Source: JAIOSM01 sp023143455
GTDB taxonomy: Bacteria > Desulfobacterota > Desulfobacteria > Desulfobacterales > Desulfobacteraceae
Reading direction: 5' to 3'
Length of the DNA: 38,601 nucleotides
Assembly: GCA_030632885.1 (NCBI GenBank)
Contig: DAOVTW010000030.1
Coordinates: forward strand, 1 to 38,601
Shown: one piece after another, positions 25,364 to 33,497 of the stretch
Position numbering within the stretch: the first letter of the stretch is position 1
Layout of the letters: each line of letters opens with the position of its first letter
Program-made: the position numbers and the translations under genes
The notes under the pieces: model-generated
What the model was told of the DNA's origin: nothing
The model's input: only the letters and a program-made list of their open reading frames with translations
The model's database searches: none

Positions 25364-26641
25364 CTATTTAAGGTGGACATCTCTTTGGGGAAAAGGTATT
25401 ACAATGTCATTTTCTTTAAAAACATCCCACACGTTTAAAAGAACATCACTTATTATATTATTCACTCCATTTTCAGGGTCCTTAATCCAGATTCTTAATT
25501 CAAAATCCACAGAACTATCTCCAAATCCTTTCAAAAGACATATAGGCGTAGGATCAGAAAGAATCCTCGGAATATTCTTTAGTGAAGATAAAATCAGTTT
25601 AATAACAATACGAGGATCACAATTATAAGACACACCAATGGGAACATTAAGCCTGATTCTTGTATTGGAGAATGACCAATTAATTACTTTCTGAGTTATT
25701 AAATCTTCATTAGGAATCAGATGCTCAGATCCATCTCTTATCACAACAGAAACATATCGACTTTGAAGTTTGGATATATATCCGTAAACATCACCGATCT
25801 CAATTACATCCCCGGGTTTGATGGATTTATCCAAAAGAAGAATGATTCCGCTGATAAAATTACTTACAACTTTTTGTAATCCAAAACCAAGACCAACACC
25901 TAACGCACCTCCAAAGACTGCAAGTGTGGTAAGTTCAATACCGGAACTGTGCAAAGCGACAAGGACAATAATGGAATAAATACTAACTTTTGCAGTTTTA
26001 ACAAGTAAAACAGCAGTAGATCCGGTTAATTCAGGAATATTGTCAAGCTTTTGTTCCAGCAGTTTTGAAAGATAATTCCCCAAAAAAAGAAGCACTGAAC
26101 ACACAAGAAAAGCTTTAAAAATAGATAACGCTGTAATATGAATTTTTCCAATCTTAAATCCGATCTGATCAAGTAAAGAAGACATTGGTCCTAATAGATT
26201 GAAAAGAATAAGCACCACAAGAGTCCACGTAATTATGGCAAAAACCTTTCCCCAGAATTCACTAAAAAAAAGAAATTTGATAATTTTAATTAAAACCCTT
26301 GTAAAAATAAGTATCCCAACAAAAGAAAGTATCAATGCAGGATGCTTTAACTGTTGCATAGCTGTTTGGCAGATAAAGATAAGAATAACAACAAAAATTA
26401 AAGGCGCCTGTTTCAGAGTAACTTCCAATAACTTTTTAACTATTGGATATGTTTTATCAGGGATTTTGATTTTATTTCTGAACACATTCTTTACTGCAAC
26501 CCCTGCAACAAGACCTATTCCAACACAAAGCAGCACAAGGCTGAGCTGAATAATTATCTCAGGCTGTATTATGCTGTTCAGAACCTCTTTGGCTATGTTA
26601 AAAGCCAAAGTTTGTATATGTTGAAATGTATAACCCATCAA
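25364..26641 (-). CDS. MscS-family mechanosensitive channel
   Basis: The 425-residue protein has five to six membrane segments (residues about 25-240), the glycine/alanine-rich pore helix GGALGVGLGFGLQKVVSNFI and the MscS beta domain (SGIILLLDKSIKPGDVIEIG, later NWSFSNTRIRLNVPIGVSY). It opens under membrane tension to release solutes after osmotic downshock. Length is greater than E. coli MscS because of additional N-terminal membrane helices. It is read alone between the broken cyclodeaminase gene and a 445-base gap. Confidence 0.88.
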   Translation of the reverse strand: MMGYTFQHIQTLAFNIAKEVLNSIIQPEIIIQLSLVLLCVGIGLVAGVAVKNVFRNKIKIPDKTYPIVKKLLEVTLKQAPLIFVVILIFICQTAMQQLKHPALILSFVGILIFTRVLIKIIKFLFFSEFWGKVFAIITWTLVVLILFNLLGPMSSLLDQIGFKIGKIHITALSIFKAFLVCSVLLFLGNYLSKLLEQKLDNIPELTGSTAVLLVKTAKVSIYSIIVLVALHSSGIELTTLAVFGGALGVGLGFGLQKVVSNFISGIILLLDKSIKPGDVIEIGDVYGYISKLQSRYVSVVIRDGSEHLIPNEDLITQKVINWSFSNTRIRLNVPIGVSYNCDPRIVIKLILSSLKNIPRILSDPTPICLLKGFGDSSVDFELRIWIKDPENGVNNIISDVLLNVWDVFKENDIVIPFPQRDVHLK

Positions 26642-26771
26642 CTATAACCTCTATCAAGACTTAATAAAATTGTAAAGTATGGATATTAAATAACAAAATA
26701 TTTGCCATAAGACTGGTCGCATTATCACTTTGTAATATTTGTTTCCAAGATAGAGCATTGAAGGACTTTTT

Positions 26772-26947
26772 TCGCTTAGGATCGAGAACATAATAAATTG
26801 GACAAAAATTGCGAAGGTGGTTCATCTGCAAGGCGCATTAAAGGCTTAATACTATACGTATTCGGCCTTTGGTGCAAAGCAGCAGATGGGCCCCGGCCAA
26901 AAGACAAGTAATTTCGTTCAATTTATTTGCTTTTCGATCCTTACGCA
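26772..26947. repeat. 175-bp imperfect palindrome (MITE/REP-like element)
   Basis: The two halves are inverted copies with mismatches. AGGATCGA, AATAAATTG, CATCTGC and AAAGGC-N2-AATAC on the left have counterparts in the reverse complement of the right half. The centre lies near 26853. The whole would form one long hairpin of about 80 bp per arm with small bulges. It contains no credible gene. It occupies the otherwise empty 26642-27086 gap between mscS and the truncated acetyl-CoA synthetase. Best read as a non-autonomous mobile palindrome or a repeat of the REP type. Confidence 0.65.
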
Positions 26948-27086
26948 CTTTAATTTGAATTTTGCTATCGTTTTTACATAAATTGAACACAAAACTATAA
27001 TATTCCGGCAATCAGAAAAAAATAAAAGAAGAACCTTCAATATACAAATTCGACATAAATATCCTCCAAGCATTAGCACTGCAATA

Positions 27087-28675
27087 TTAAGATTTATCAA
27101 CCATCTCTTTTATGATTTCAACAACTTCAGGGTTGGCAAGAGTCATTACATCTCCTACATCCTTCTTGTTTAAAATTGCTCCAAGAACTCTTCTCATAAT
27201 TTTTCCTGAACGTGTTTTAGGCATATCAGGAACAAGCCATACTTTTCTTGGTTTTGCAATCTTGCCAATCTGCTCACACACAACATCTGAAATCTTTTTT
27301 GCAAGCTCTTCAGTTGGCTCAATACCAGGCTTTAACGCGATATAAAGATCTGGTTCCTTTCCTTTAATTTCATGATTAACAGGCACAACAGCAGCTTCTG
27401 CAACTTCATCTGCCACAAGTGCTGCTGACTCTATTTCTTTTGTTCCAAGCCTATGGCCGGATACATTAATAACATCATCAATTCTTCCAAGAATTCTATA
27501 ATATCCATCTTCTGACATTGTCGCAGCATCACCTGTAAGATATGGCCAATCTCTCCAGTCTTTACTCTTTGGATCTTTACAATATCGTGCAAAATAAGTA
27601 TCAACAAACCTGTCTCTGTCTCCCCAAATTGTCTGGAAACATCCTGGCCATGGATTTTGAATACAGATATTACCTGCAATTCCAGGTTCAGTAACCTCTA
27701 TACCATTTTCATCAAAAATAATTGGATGAATACCCGGAACGCCAGGACCTGCACTTCCAGGCTTCATGGGTTTAATGCCCGGTGTGGTGCTACATAAAAA
27801 TCCTCCGGTTTCTGTCTGCCAATAAGTATCAACAATAATGGCCTCACCCTTACCAACTACAGATTCATACCATTTCCATACTGCAGGCTCTATGGGCTCG
27901 CCAACTGTTGTCATATGCTTGAAGTGATAATTATACTTAGCAGACTCATCATGCCCAAATTTTCTTAATGCTCTGATTGCAGTCGGAGCTGTATGGAATA
28001 TATTTACATCAAGCTCCTGGGCAATTCTCCATGATCGTCCTGGATCAGGATATGTTGGTACGCCTTCATAAATAACAGTTGAAGCACACAAGGCGAGAGG
28101 GCCATAAACAATAAACGAATGACCTGTAATCCACCCGATATCAGCCATACACCAATAAACATCTTCAGGGTGAATATCTTGAATATATTTTGACATTGCT
28201 GTTACATAGGCAAGATAGCCACCTGTGCTATGTTGACAACCCTTGGGTTTTCCTGTGTTTCCACTTTTGTACATCAAGAACAGAGGATCTTCAGAAAGCA
28301 TTTGCTCAGGTTCAACCCTTGCTCCGTAAGAATTTTTGAGCTCCTTATTAACAAAATAATCCCTTGTTTCTTTCATGGGAGTCCCAGAAGAATTTTTGCC
28401 AGGATATCTTTGCCATACCAAAACCTTGTCAACGATTTGTCCTTGGTCTACAGCAATTCTTACTGCTTCATCTGCATTAATTTTATGATCAAAAAGCTTA
28501 CCTGATCTATAATAGGCATCCATTACAATTAAAACCCTGGATTGTGAATCAACTATTCTATCAGCACTTGCACTTGATGAAAAACCACCAAACACGACAG
28601 AATGAATTACGCCAAGCCTTGCACATGCGAGCATGGTAATAGGAAGCTCTGCAGACATTGGCATATGAATATGAA
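27087..28675 (-). pseudogene. acs: 5'-truncated acetyl-CoA synthetase
   Basis: The remaining 525 residues are the core and C-terminal domain of AMP-forming acetyl-CoA synthetase, normally about 650 residues. The N-terminal 120-130 residues are missing, and the frame begins abruptly at IHMPMSAELPIT. Later motifs are intact (DTYWQTETGG, YLTGDAA, GRIDDVINVSGHRLGTKEIE, TRSGKIMRR with the catalytic lysine). The P-loop-like motif reads YKSGNTGKPKG where YTSGSTGKPKG is expected, two changes at usually invariant positions. ATG 28664 has no ribosome site and the promoter is gone, being replaced by a fragment of another gene facing the opposite way. Loss of function is likely. Confidence 0.85.
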
Positions 28676-28695
28676 AAAACTCATTTCATATTCAT
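28665..28695. repeat. 12-bp palindrome at the acs/sigma-54 activator junction
   Basis: ATGAATATGAAA (28665-28676) and TTTCATATTCAT (28684-28695) are perfect inverted copies separated by seven bases. The left arm codes, on the minus strand, the last acs codons before homology ends; the right arm codes the first recognisable codons (ISYSW) of the activator on the plus strand. The palindrome therefore sits exactly on the rearrangement join. Confidence 0.7.
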
Positions 28696-29009
28696 GGCCA
28701 GGGAATGTAAGAGAGCTCAGAAATATAATTGAAAGGTCTATTATAACTTCCAAAGGCGGGAAGCTTGAATTCAACTTACCTGCTTATTCAAGGAAGCCTG
28801 ATCATGAATTACAAAACAATAGCATCCAAAAATCAACAATTGAAATATTAACCGATCAAGAGATTGAAGCTCTGTCCAATAAAAATACAATGAATGCAAT
28901 AAAGATGTGTGATGGCAAAATATATGGCAAAAAAGGTGCTGCATCATTACTTAATATTCCACCAACAACACTTTGTTCCAGAATAAAAAAGATAAAAGGC
29001 AGAGAATAA
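28676..29009 (+). pseudogene. C-terminal remnant of a sigma-54-dependent activator
   Basis: About 110 residues remain: the end of the AAA+ domain (SYSWPGNVRELRNIIERSII) and a Fis-type DNA-binding domain (EIEALSNKNTMNAIKMCDGK, YGKKGAASLLNIPPTTLCSR). The receiver or sensor domain, Walker motifs and GAFTGA loop are missing because the gene is cut at the acs junction. The open frame continues leftward to 28602, but that part is acs sequence read backwards. It cannot activate transcription. Confidence 0.85.
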
Positions 29010-29015
29010 TTTATT

Positions 29016-29042
29016 TAATTTTTTCTCTAGGCTTGCCGATAA
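29016..29042 (+). promoter_or_regulatory. FliA (sigma-28) type flagellar promoter
   Basis: TAATTTTT (29016-29023), 11 bases, GCCGATAA (29035-29042). The established sigma-28 consensus is TAAAGTTT-N11-GCCGATAA, so 14 of 16 positions match with exact spacing and the -10 element is perfect. The 220-residue gene starts 50 bases later. No good sigma-70 boxes compete in this gap. Confidence 0.7.
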
Positions 29043-29091
29043 TATTTATTAAATCAACCTAATAAATTAAAAAAGCCTGGGGAGAAATATC

Positions 29092-29754
29092 ATGTCAAAT
29101 CATCTCGCAGATTTATCATCATATACTGACCAAAATACTAATCATAATATAAATGAGAATGAATTAAACAAAAGCATGATGCTGCAAAAAAGAATGCTTT
29201 CTAAGTCTGAAGATGTAAGCACTGATCTTACAATCAAGACTTCTGAAGGCGACATTGTAAAACTTTCAACAAAATCTTTCTATGATTTCAAATCACTTTT
29301 ATATGATAAAAAAGGTCAAGTATACTCAGACGCAGGGACAATTACAAACCGGGCAAGCTACAGAGCAATGACCCTCAAATCAGGCGAAAGTTTTACTTTT
29401 AGCGTTTCTGGCAACCTTAACGCAGAAGAACTTAAGGATATTGAAAAAATCCTCGGGCAAATCGATAATATAATTTATGACATGAAAAATGGAGATATGG
29501 GCAATGCCCTAGAAAAAGCATTGGGCATGGGTGGATACGATACTGTTTCAGGATTTTCAGCAGATTTAAGTGTCAAAAAATCATACAGCATGATTTCAGA
29601 AAAAATACAAAATAAAATTGCTGATCTTAAAGATGATTTTATGAAAAAGGCAAAAGAACCTATTGAGCAGTTACTTAATCATCATTTCAAAGATTTATTA
29701 AAAAAACAGGACAACCCTATTAATGCTTTTTTAGCACAGCTTCAGCAACGCTGA
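29092..29754 (+). CDS. Hypothetical protein under a FliA-type promoter
   Basis: I do not recognise this 220-residue protein with confidence. It has no signal peptide or membrane segment. A beta-rich centre (DLTIKTSEGDIVKLSTKSFY, then RAMTLKSGESFTFSVSGNLN) is followed by an acidic helical region (EELKDIEKILGQIDNIIYDM, GNALEKALGMGGYDTVSGFS) and a helical C-terminus ending in FLAQLQQR. The shape is reminiscent of DUF5610-like proteins, but that is only a recollection. GGGGAGA lies nine bases before the ATG. The sigma-28 promoter suggests a late flagellar or chemotaxis-linked role. Its last 35 bases overlap the convergent methyltransferase gene. Confidence 0.65.
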   Translation: MSNHLADLSSYTDQNTNHNINENELNKSMMLQKRMLSKSEDVSTDLTIKTSEGDIVKLSTKSFYDFKSLLYDKKGQVYSDAGTITNRASYRAMTLKSGESFTFSVSGNLNAEELKDIEKILGQIDNIIYDMKNGDMGNALEKALGMGGYDTVSGFSADLSVKKSYSMISEKIQNKIADLKDDFMKKAKEPIEQLLNHHFKDLLKKQDNPINAFLAQLQQR

Positions 29755-30574
29755 TTCGACCCGTATGAACATTTGATGTCATAGTTTTACCAAACTTTTT
29801 CCCATTCTCGCCAAATATTATATGCGGACCTAATGGTCTTGGATTTTCTGAAAATTTTTCTGTGGCTTCTTTTACTTTAACCCACCACCTTTCAGCCTGT
29901 TCAGCCTTATCAGAATAATAGGCAAGCTCAAATCCTGCATCCTTACAAGTTTCAAGCAGCAGATCCCAAGTATGGAGAAAAGAAATATCATGACTTGCTG
30001 CCCAGGGAACTGGAAGATCTATTGGCACATCCTTTTTTTGTACAATTTCATGCAACAATAATAATGCTCCGGGTTTTAAAATTCTGTTAAATTCTTTAAA
30101 CAGAACATCTTTTTCTTTGATATTCATTAAGGTATGTTGAGACAGGACAGCATCATATATACCGTCCGGCAAGGGGAGTTCCAAGATACTGCCCTGTTTA
30201 AACTCAACCAAATCTTTTAAATTTGTATTTTTTGCTACTAAATCTGTTAAAAATCCGGCAGTCAGAACAAACTCATCAACAATGTCAATCCCTGTAACCT
30301 GAAATTGAAATTCTTTTGCCAAAAACCTTGAAGAGCCGCCTATGCCACAGCCTGCATCCAGAACTTTTGCCCCAGGATTAAGATCTGCTTTTTTTATAAT
30401 ATCATATGTTGCAAGATGCCCCCCTGTATGGAGCTGATCAATAATAGAAAGGTCTTTTATTTTAAGGTTTTGAATATCTTTCCCAGCCTCTTTGAGTGCT
30501 GAAACAATTTTACTTTTAAGATCCTTTCCTGACTGACCATAAGATGAATAATGATCTATTATTTTTTCTTCCAT
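29720..30574 (-). CDS. SAM-dependent methyltransferase (UbiE/sarcosine-methyltransferase-like)
   Basis: The 284-residue class I methyltransferase has motif I VLDAGCGIGGSSRFLA, motif II VTGIDIVDEF, the motif LPDGIYDAVLSQHTLMNI and KEFNRILKPGALLLLHEIV. It resembles glycine/sarcosine N-methyltransferases and tocopherol or UbiE-type C-methyltransferases; the substrate is not evident. Its ATG lies within the end of the decayed enoyl-CoA hydratase gene (16-base overlap), so it belonged to the acetoacetyl-CoA synthetase operon. Its 3' end overlaps the convergent gene. Confidence 0.78.
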   Translation of the reverse strand: MEEKIIDHYSSYGQSGKDLKSKIVSALKEAGKDIQNLKIKDLSIIDQLHTGGHLATYDIIKKADLNPGAKVLDAGCGIGGSSRFLAKEFQFQVTGIDIVDEFVLTAGFLTDLVAKNTNLKDLVEFKQGSILELPLPDGIYDAVLSQHTLMNIKEKDVLFKEFNRILKPGALLLLHEIVQKKDVPIDLPVPWAASHDISFLHTWDLLLETCKDAGFELAYYSDKAEQAERWWVKVKEATEKFSENPRPLGPHIIFGENGKKFGKTMTSNVHTGRISVAEAVLKKH

Positions 30575-30819
30575 ACTGGGTTTCGTCTCTCTATAAATGC
30601 ATCAAACCCTTCTTTTGCATCTTCTGTTGACAAAAGAGCTGCAAACATTTCACGCATATGATCCAAAGCTTTTCCATTTCATGGGCTGAGTATATATCAC
30701 CTGTCAATACCATTTCCATAAGCTTCTTACGGTTACCATGTCTTGAAAGAGGTGCGGCAGGTCCAAGGCAGATAAGACCAACATTGATAGCAGTTGTCCC
30801 AAACTTTGCACTTTCACAT
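30559..30819 (-). pseudogene. Enoyl-CoA hydratase remnant with two deletions
   Basis: A good ribosome site (AAGGAG) and ATG at 30819 are followed at once by TGA, because most of the N-terminal half is missing. In the next frame the sequence reads SAKFGTTAINVGLICLGPAA, PLSRHGNRKKLMEMVLTGDI, which is the crotonase active-site region. Then a second, frame-changing gap leads to ALDHMREMFAALLSTEDAKE and a typical C-terminus (FIERRNPVWKKK). Only about 85 of 260 residues survive. An intact paralogue is present at 36259-37044. Confidence 0.85.
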
Positions 30820-30834
30820 GATTTTACTCCTTAT

Positions 30835-32784
30835 TTATTCCTGGAGCTCCTTAAGATCACCAAAAAAATCAAGCGCTTCAGGATTTTTTAAAGCATCTTT
30901 ATTCTTAACTTCTTTTCCTTCAATCATTTTCTTTACAGCAAGCTCAACTTTTTTCATATTCAGAGTATATGGAACATCAGGCGTCTCAATTATCTTGGCA
31001 GGTACATGCCTTGGAGATGCAGTTGTTCTTATATCTTTTTTAATTCTATCTTTTATCTCATCGGAAAGTTCATGACCTTGTGCCATTTTAACAAAAAGGA
31101 TTACCCGTACATCATTGTTAAACTTTTGACCTACAACAACACTGTCTTCTATTTCTTCCATCTGGTCTATTCTGCGATAAATTTCTGCTGTGCCAATCCT
31201 TACACCTCCAGGATTCAATGTCGTATCAGACCTTCCATGCATCACTACTCCACCATGCTCTGTAACCTCAACAAAGTCTCCATGAGCCCAAACATTTGGA
31301 TATTCCTCAAAATATGCAGATTTATATTTAGCATCTCCTTTATCATTCCAGAAATAAATGGGCATTGAAGGAAAAGGTGCAGTACATACCAACTCGCCCT
31401 CGCGTCCTATTATGGGTTTTCCATCATCATCATAGGCAAAGACTTTCATGGCAAGACCTCGACACTGAAGCTCTCCTGAATATACAGGTCCAATTGGATT
31501 CCCCAATGCAAAACAACCATTAAGGTCTGAGCCGCCTGAAATGGATGCAAGCTGAATATCATTTTTAACTTCATCATAAATAAATTCAAAATTTTCTTTT
31601 GAAAGCGGTGAACCTGTGGATAATACAGATTTTAAAGAAGAAAGGTCAAAGCTTTTGCCTGGTTTAACACCGGCGTTTTTAAGTGCTTCAATATATCCTG
31701 CGCTTGTACCAAATACAGTTATTTTTTCATCTTCTGCCATTTTCCATAAAGCATCGGGTCCCGGGTGAAAAGGGTTGCCGTCAAAAAGAACCAGGGTGGC
31801 ACCAACACCAAGAGAGCATGTTAGCCAATTCCACATCATCCAGCCACAGGTAGTAAAGTAAAAAATTGTATCTTCTTCTTTAAGATCAGTATGCAGTACA
31901 AGCTCTTTTAGCTGATGGAGGAGTATCCCGCCTGCTCCCTGTACCATACATTTTGGGAGACCAGTTGTACCGGAAGAATACATAATATATAAAGGATGAT
32001 CAAAGGGAAGTTGTTCAAATTCAATCTCAGTTGCGCTCTCATCTATAAAATCTTTATAATGAACACCATTTTTAAGATTGCTGATCTCAGGGTTGTCTCT
32101 TGTATATGGCACAACAACAACTTTTTCAATTGAAGGAAGCTGATCAATTATACCGCTGATTCTTTCAAGGCTGTCTAAAGGTTTGCCTTTAAAGAAATAT
32201 CCATCTGCTGTAAACAAAACCTTTGGCTCTGTCTGACCAAATCTGTCAAGCACGCCTTTTATTCCAAAATCAGGAGAACAGGATGACCATGTTGCGCCAA
32301 GACTTGTAGCTGCAAGCATTGCAATAATAGACTCTGGCATGTTTGGCATAAATCCCACAACCCTGTCGCCAGGTTTTAAGCCAGCCATTCTTAATGAAGA
32401 TGCAACCTTTGCTACTTCAGCATAAAGTTGATTATAGGTAAGTTCTCTTCTTACGCTGTCCTCACCCCTGAATATCAATGCTTTATTATCATTCCGATGT
32501 TTTAAAAGGTTTTCTGCAAAATTAAGATAAGATCCGGTAAAAAATTTTGCTCCAGGCATTTTGTCAGGGTTCTCAACGACTTTATCATATTTTTTTGAGG
32601 CTTTGATACCAAGAAAACCCCATGCTGTGCTCCAGAAATCTTCAAGGTTTTCAACAGACCATTCATAAAGCCCGTCATAATCTGAAAAGCTCTTATTAAA
32701 CTTTTCATTAACCACCTGCATAAAGGCATACATATTGGAATTTTCAATTCTCTCTTTTGATGGTTCCCATAACAGTTTTGCCAT
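30835..32784 (-). CDS. Acetoacetyl-CoA synthetase
   Basis: The 649-residue AMP-forming ligase activates acetoacetate with ATP and CoA. The family N-terminus (LWEPSKERIENSNMYAFMQV), the adenylate-forming motif YIMYSSGTTGLPKCMVQG, the hinge/core blocks GWMMWNWL and LSTGSPLSKENFEFIYDEV, and the C-terminal lysine in PYTLNMKKVELAVKKM are visible; the SGK of many relatives is NMK here. Length is right for the family. It would re-activate acetoacetate produced by the HMG-CoA lyase step of the same cluster. It begins 60 bases after the XRE-cupin gene. Confidence 0.9.
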   Translation of the reverse strand: MAKLLWEPSKERIENSNMYAFMQVVNEKFNKSFSDYDGLYEWSVENLEDFWSTAWGFLGIKASKKYDKVVENPDKMPGAKFFTGSYLNFAENLLKHRNDNKALIFRGEDSVRRELTYNQLYAEVAKVASSLRMAGLKPGDRVVGFMPNMPESIIAMLAATSLGATWSSCSPDFGIKGVLDRFGQTEPKVLFTADGYFFKGKPLDSLERISGIIDQLPSIEKVVVVPYTRDNPEISNLKNGVHYKDFIDESATEIEFEQLPFDHPLYIMYSSGTTGLPKCMVQGAGGILLHQLKELVLHTDLKEEDTIFYFTTCGWMMWNWLTCSLGVGATLVLFDGNPFHPGPDALWKMAEDEKITVFGTSAGYIEALKNAGVKPGKSFDLSSLKSVLSTGSPLSKENFEFIYDEVKNDIQLASISGGSDLNGCFALGNPIGPVYSGELQCRGLAMKVFAYDDDGKPIIGREGELVCTAPFPSMPIYFWNDKGDAKYKSAYFEEYPNVWAHGDFVEVTEHGGVVMHGRSDTTLNPGGVRIGTAEIYRRIDQMEEIEDSVVVGQKFNNDVRVILFVKMAQGHELSDEIKDRIKKDIRTTASPRHVPAKIIETPDVPYTLNMKKVELAVKKMIEGKEVKNKDALKNPEALDFFGDLKELQE

Positions 32785-32844
32785 TTCTTCCCCCTTTAAT
32801 TATTCAAAACTCTACAAAAATTCTAATTATTGTGTTAGTTCAGC

Positions 32845-33474
32845 TTATTCATATAAAACAGCAAGAATAGTAGCTTTCCCATTTTTTGCGCATATCTGAT
32901 GTTGAGTTGTTGAAAGATAATATGCACTGTCACCTGGTTCAAGATCATACTTATCATCACCGATCACAAGTTTTGCCACCCCTTCAAGAACATAAATAAA
33001 TTCTTCGCCATCATGCACTGAAAGATCTTTTTCAGGGTTTTCTTCAAGCTGAACTATCAATGCTTCCATGTGCCTTCCTTTAACTTCCGGAGCAAGACTC
33101 ATGTAAGAATAAAGATTTTGTTTTGCTTTAGATGATCTTGTTATGTTCTTGCGTTCATTTTTTTTGGTAATCGAGTACAAACTTGTTCCTACACCTGAAA
33201 CCAATCTTCCCACAGCACTGTCTAATGACTTTGAAAGCTTCATTACAGTCCCAAGTTGGGGTTGATCTATACCATCTTCAATAGCCTGAAGCTTTTTTGT
33301 TGCAAATCCTGTAAGTTTTGAAAGGTCCTCAATGGAAATTCCCTTTTGCTCCCTTAACTCTTTAATACGTTGTCCAACACCAGCAACATCGCTTTTTTCC
33401 CCTTTATCAATATCTCCAGTTAAGTCTTCAAAATAATCAACATTAATATGGGGAGTGTTACTTTTCTGTTCCAT
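32845..33474 (-). CDS. XRE-cupin transcriptional regulator
   Basis: The 209-residue protein has an HTH_3 domain (IKELREQKGISIEDLSKLTG, later LGTVMKLSKSLDSAVG) at about 30-90 and a C-terminal cupin (EEFIYVLEGVAKLVIGDDKY, DLEPGDSAYYLSTTQHQICA). This domain pairing is typical of small-molecule-responsive regulators that sit next to the catabolic genes they control. Located inside the acyl-CoA operon, between the HMG-CoA lyase-like gene and acetoacetyl-CoA synthetase, it probably regulates part of it. No separate operator was recognised. Confidence 0.85.
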   Translation of the reverse strand: MEQKSNTPHINVDYFEDLTGDIDKGEKSDVAGVGQRIKELREQKGISIEDLSKLTGFATKKLQAIEDGIDQPQLGTVMKLSKSLDSAVGRLVSGVGTSLYSITKKNERKNITRSSKAKQNLYSYMSLAPEVKGRHMEALIVQLEENPEKDLSVHDGEEFIYVLEGVAKLVIGDDKYDLEPGDSAYYLSTTQHQICAKNGKATILAVLYE

Positions 33475-33497
33475 GTTCTCTCCTTATCTAAAAACTA

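Noticed and set aside
26918..27100. 60-residue open frame on the minus strand
   Set aside because: It lies partly inside the 175-bp palindrome, has no ribosome site and no recognisable protein features.
28602..28675. N-terminal extension of the sigma-54 activator fragment
   Set aside because: These codons are the acs gene read on the opposite strand; homology to activators starts only after the junction.
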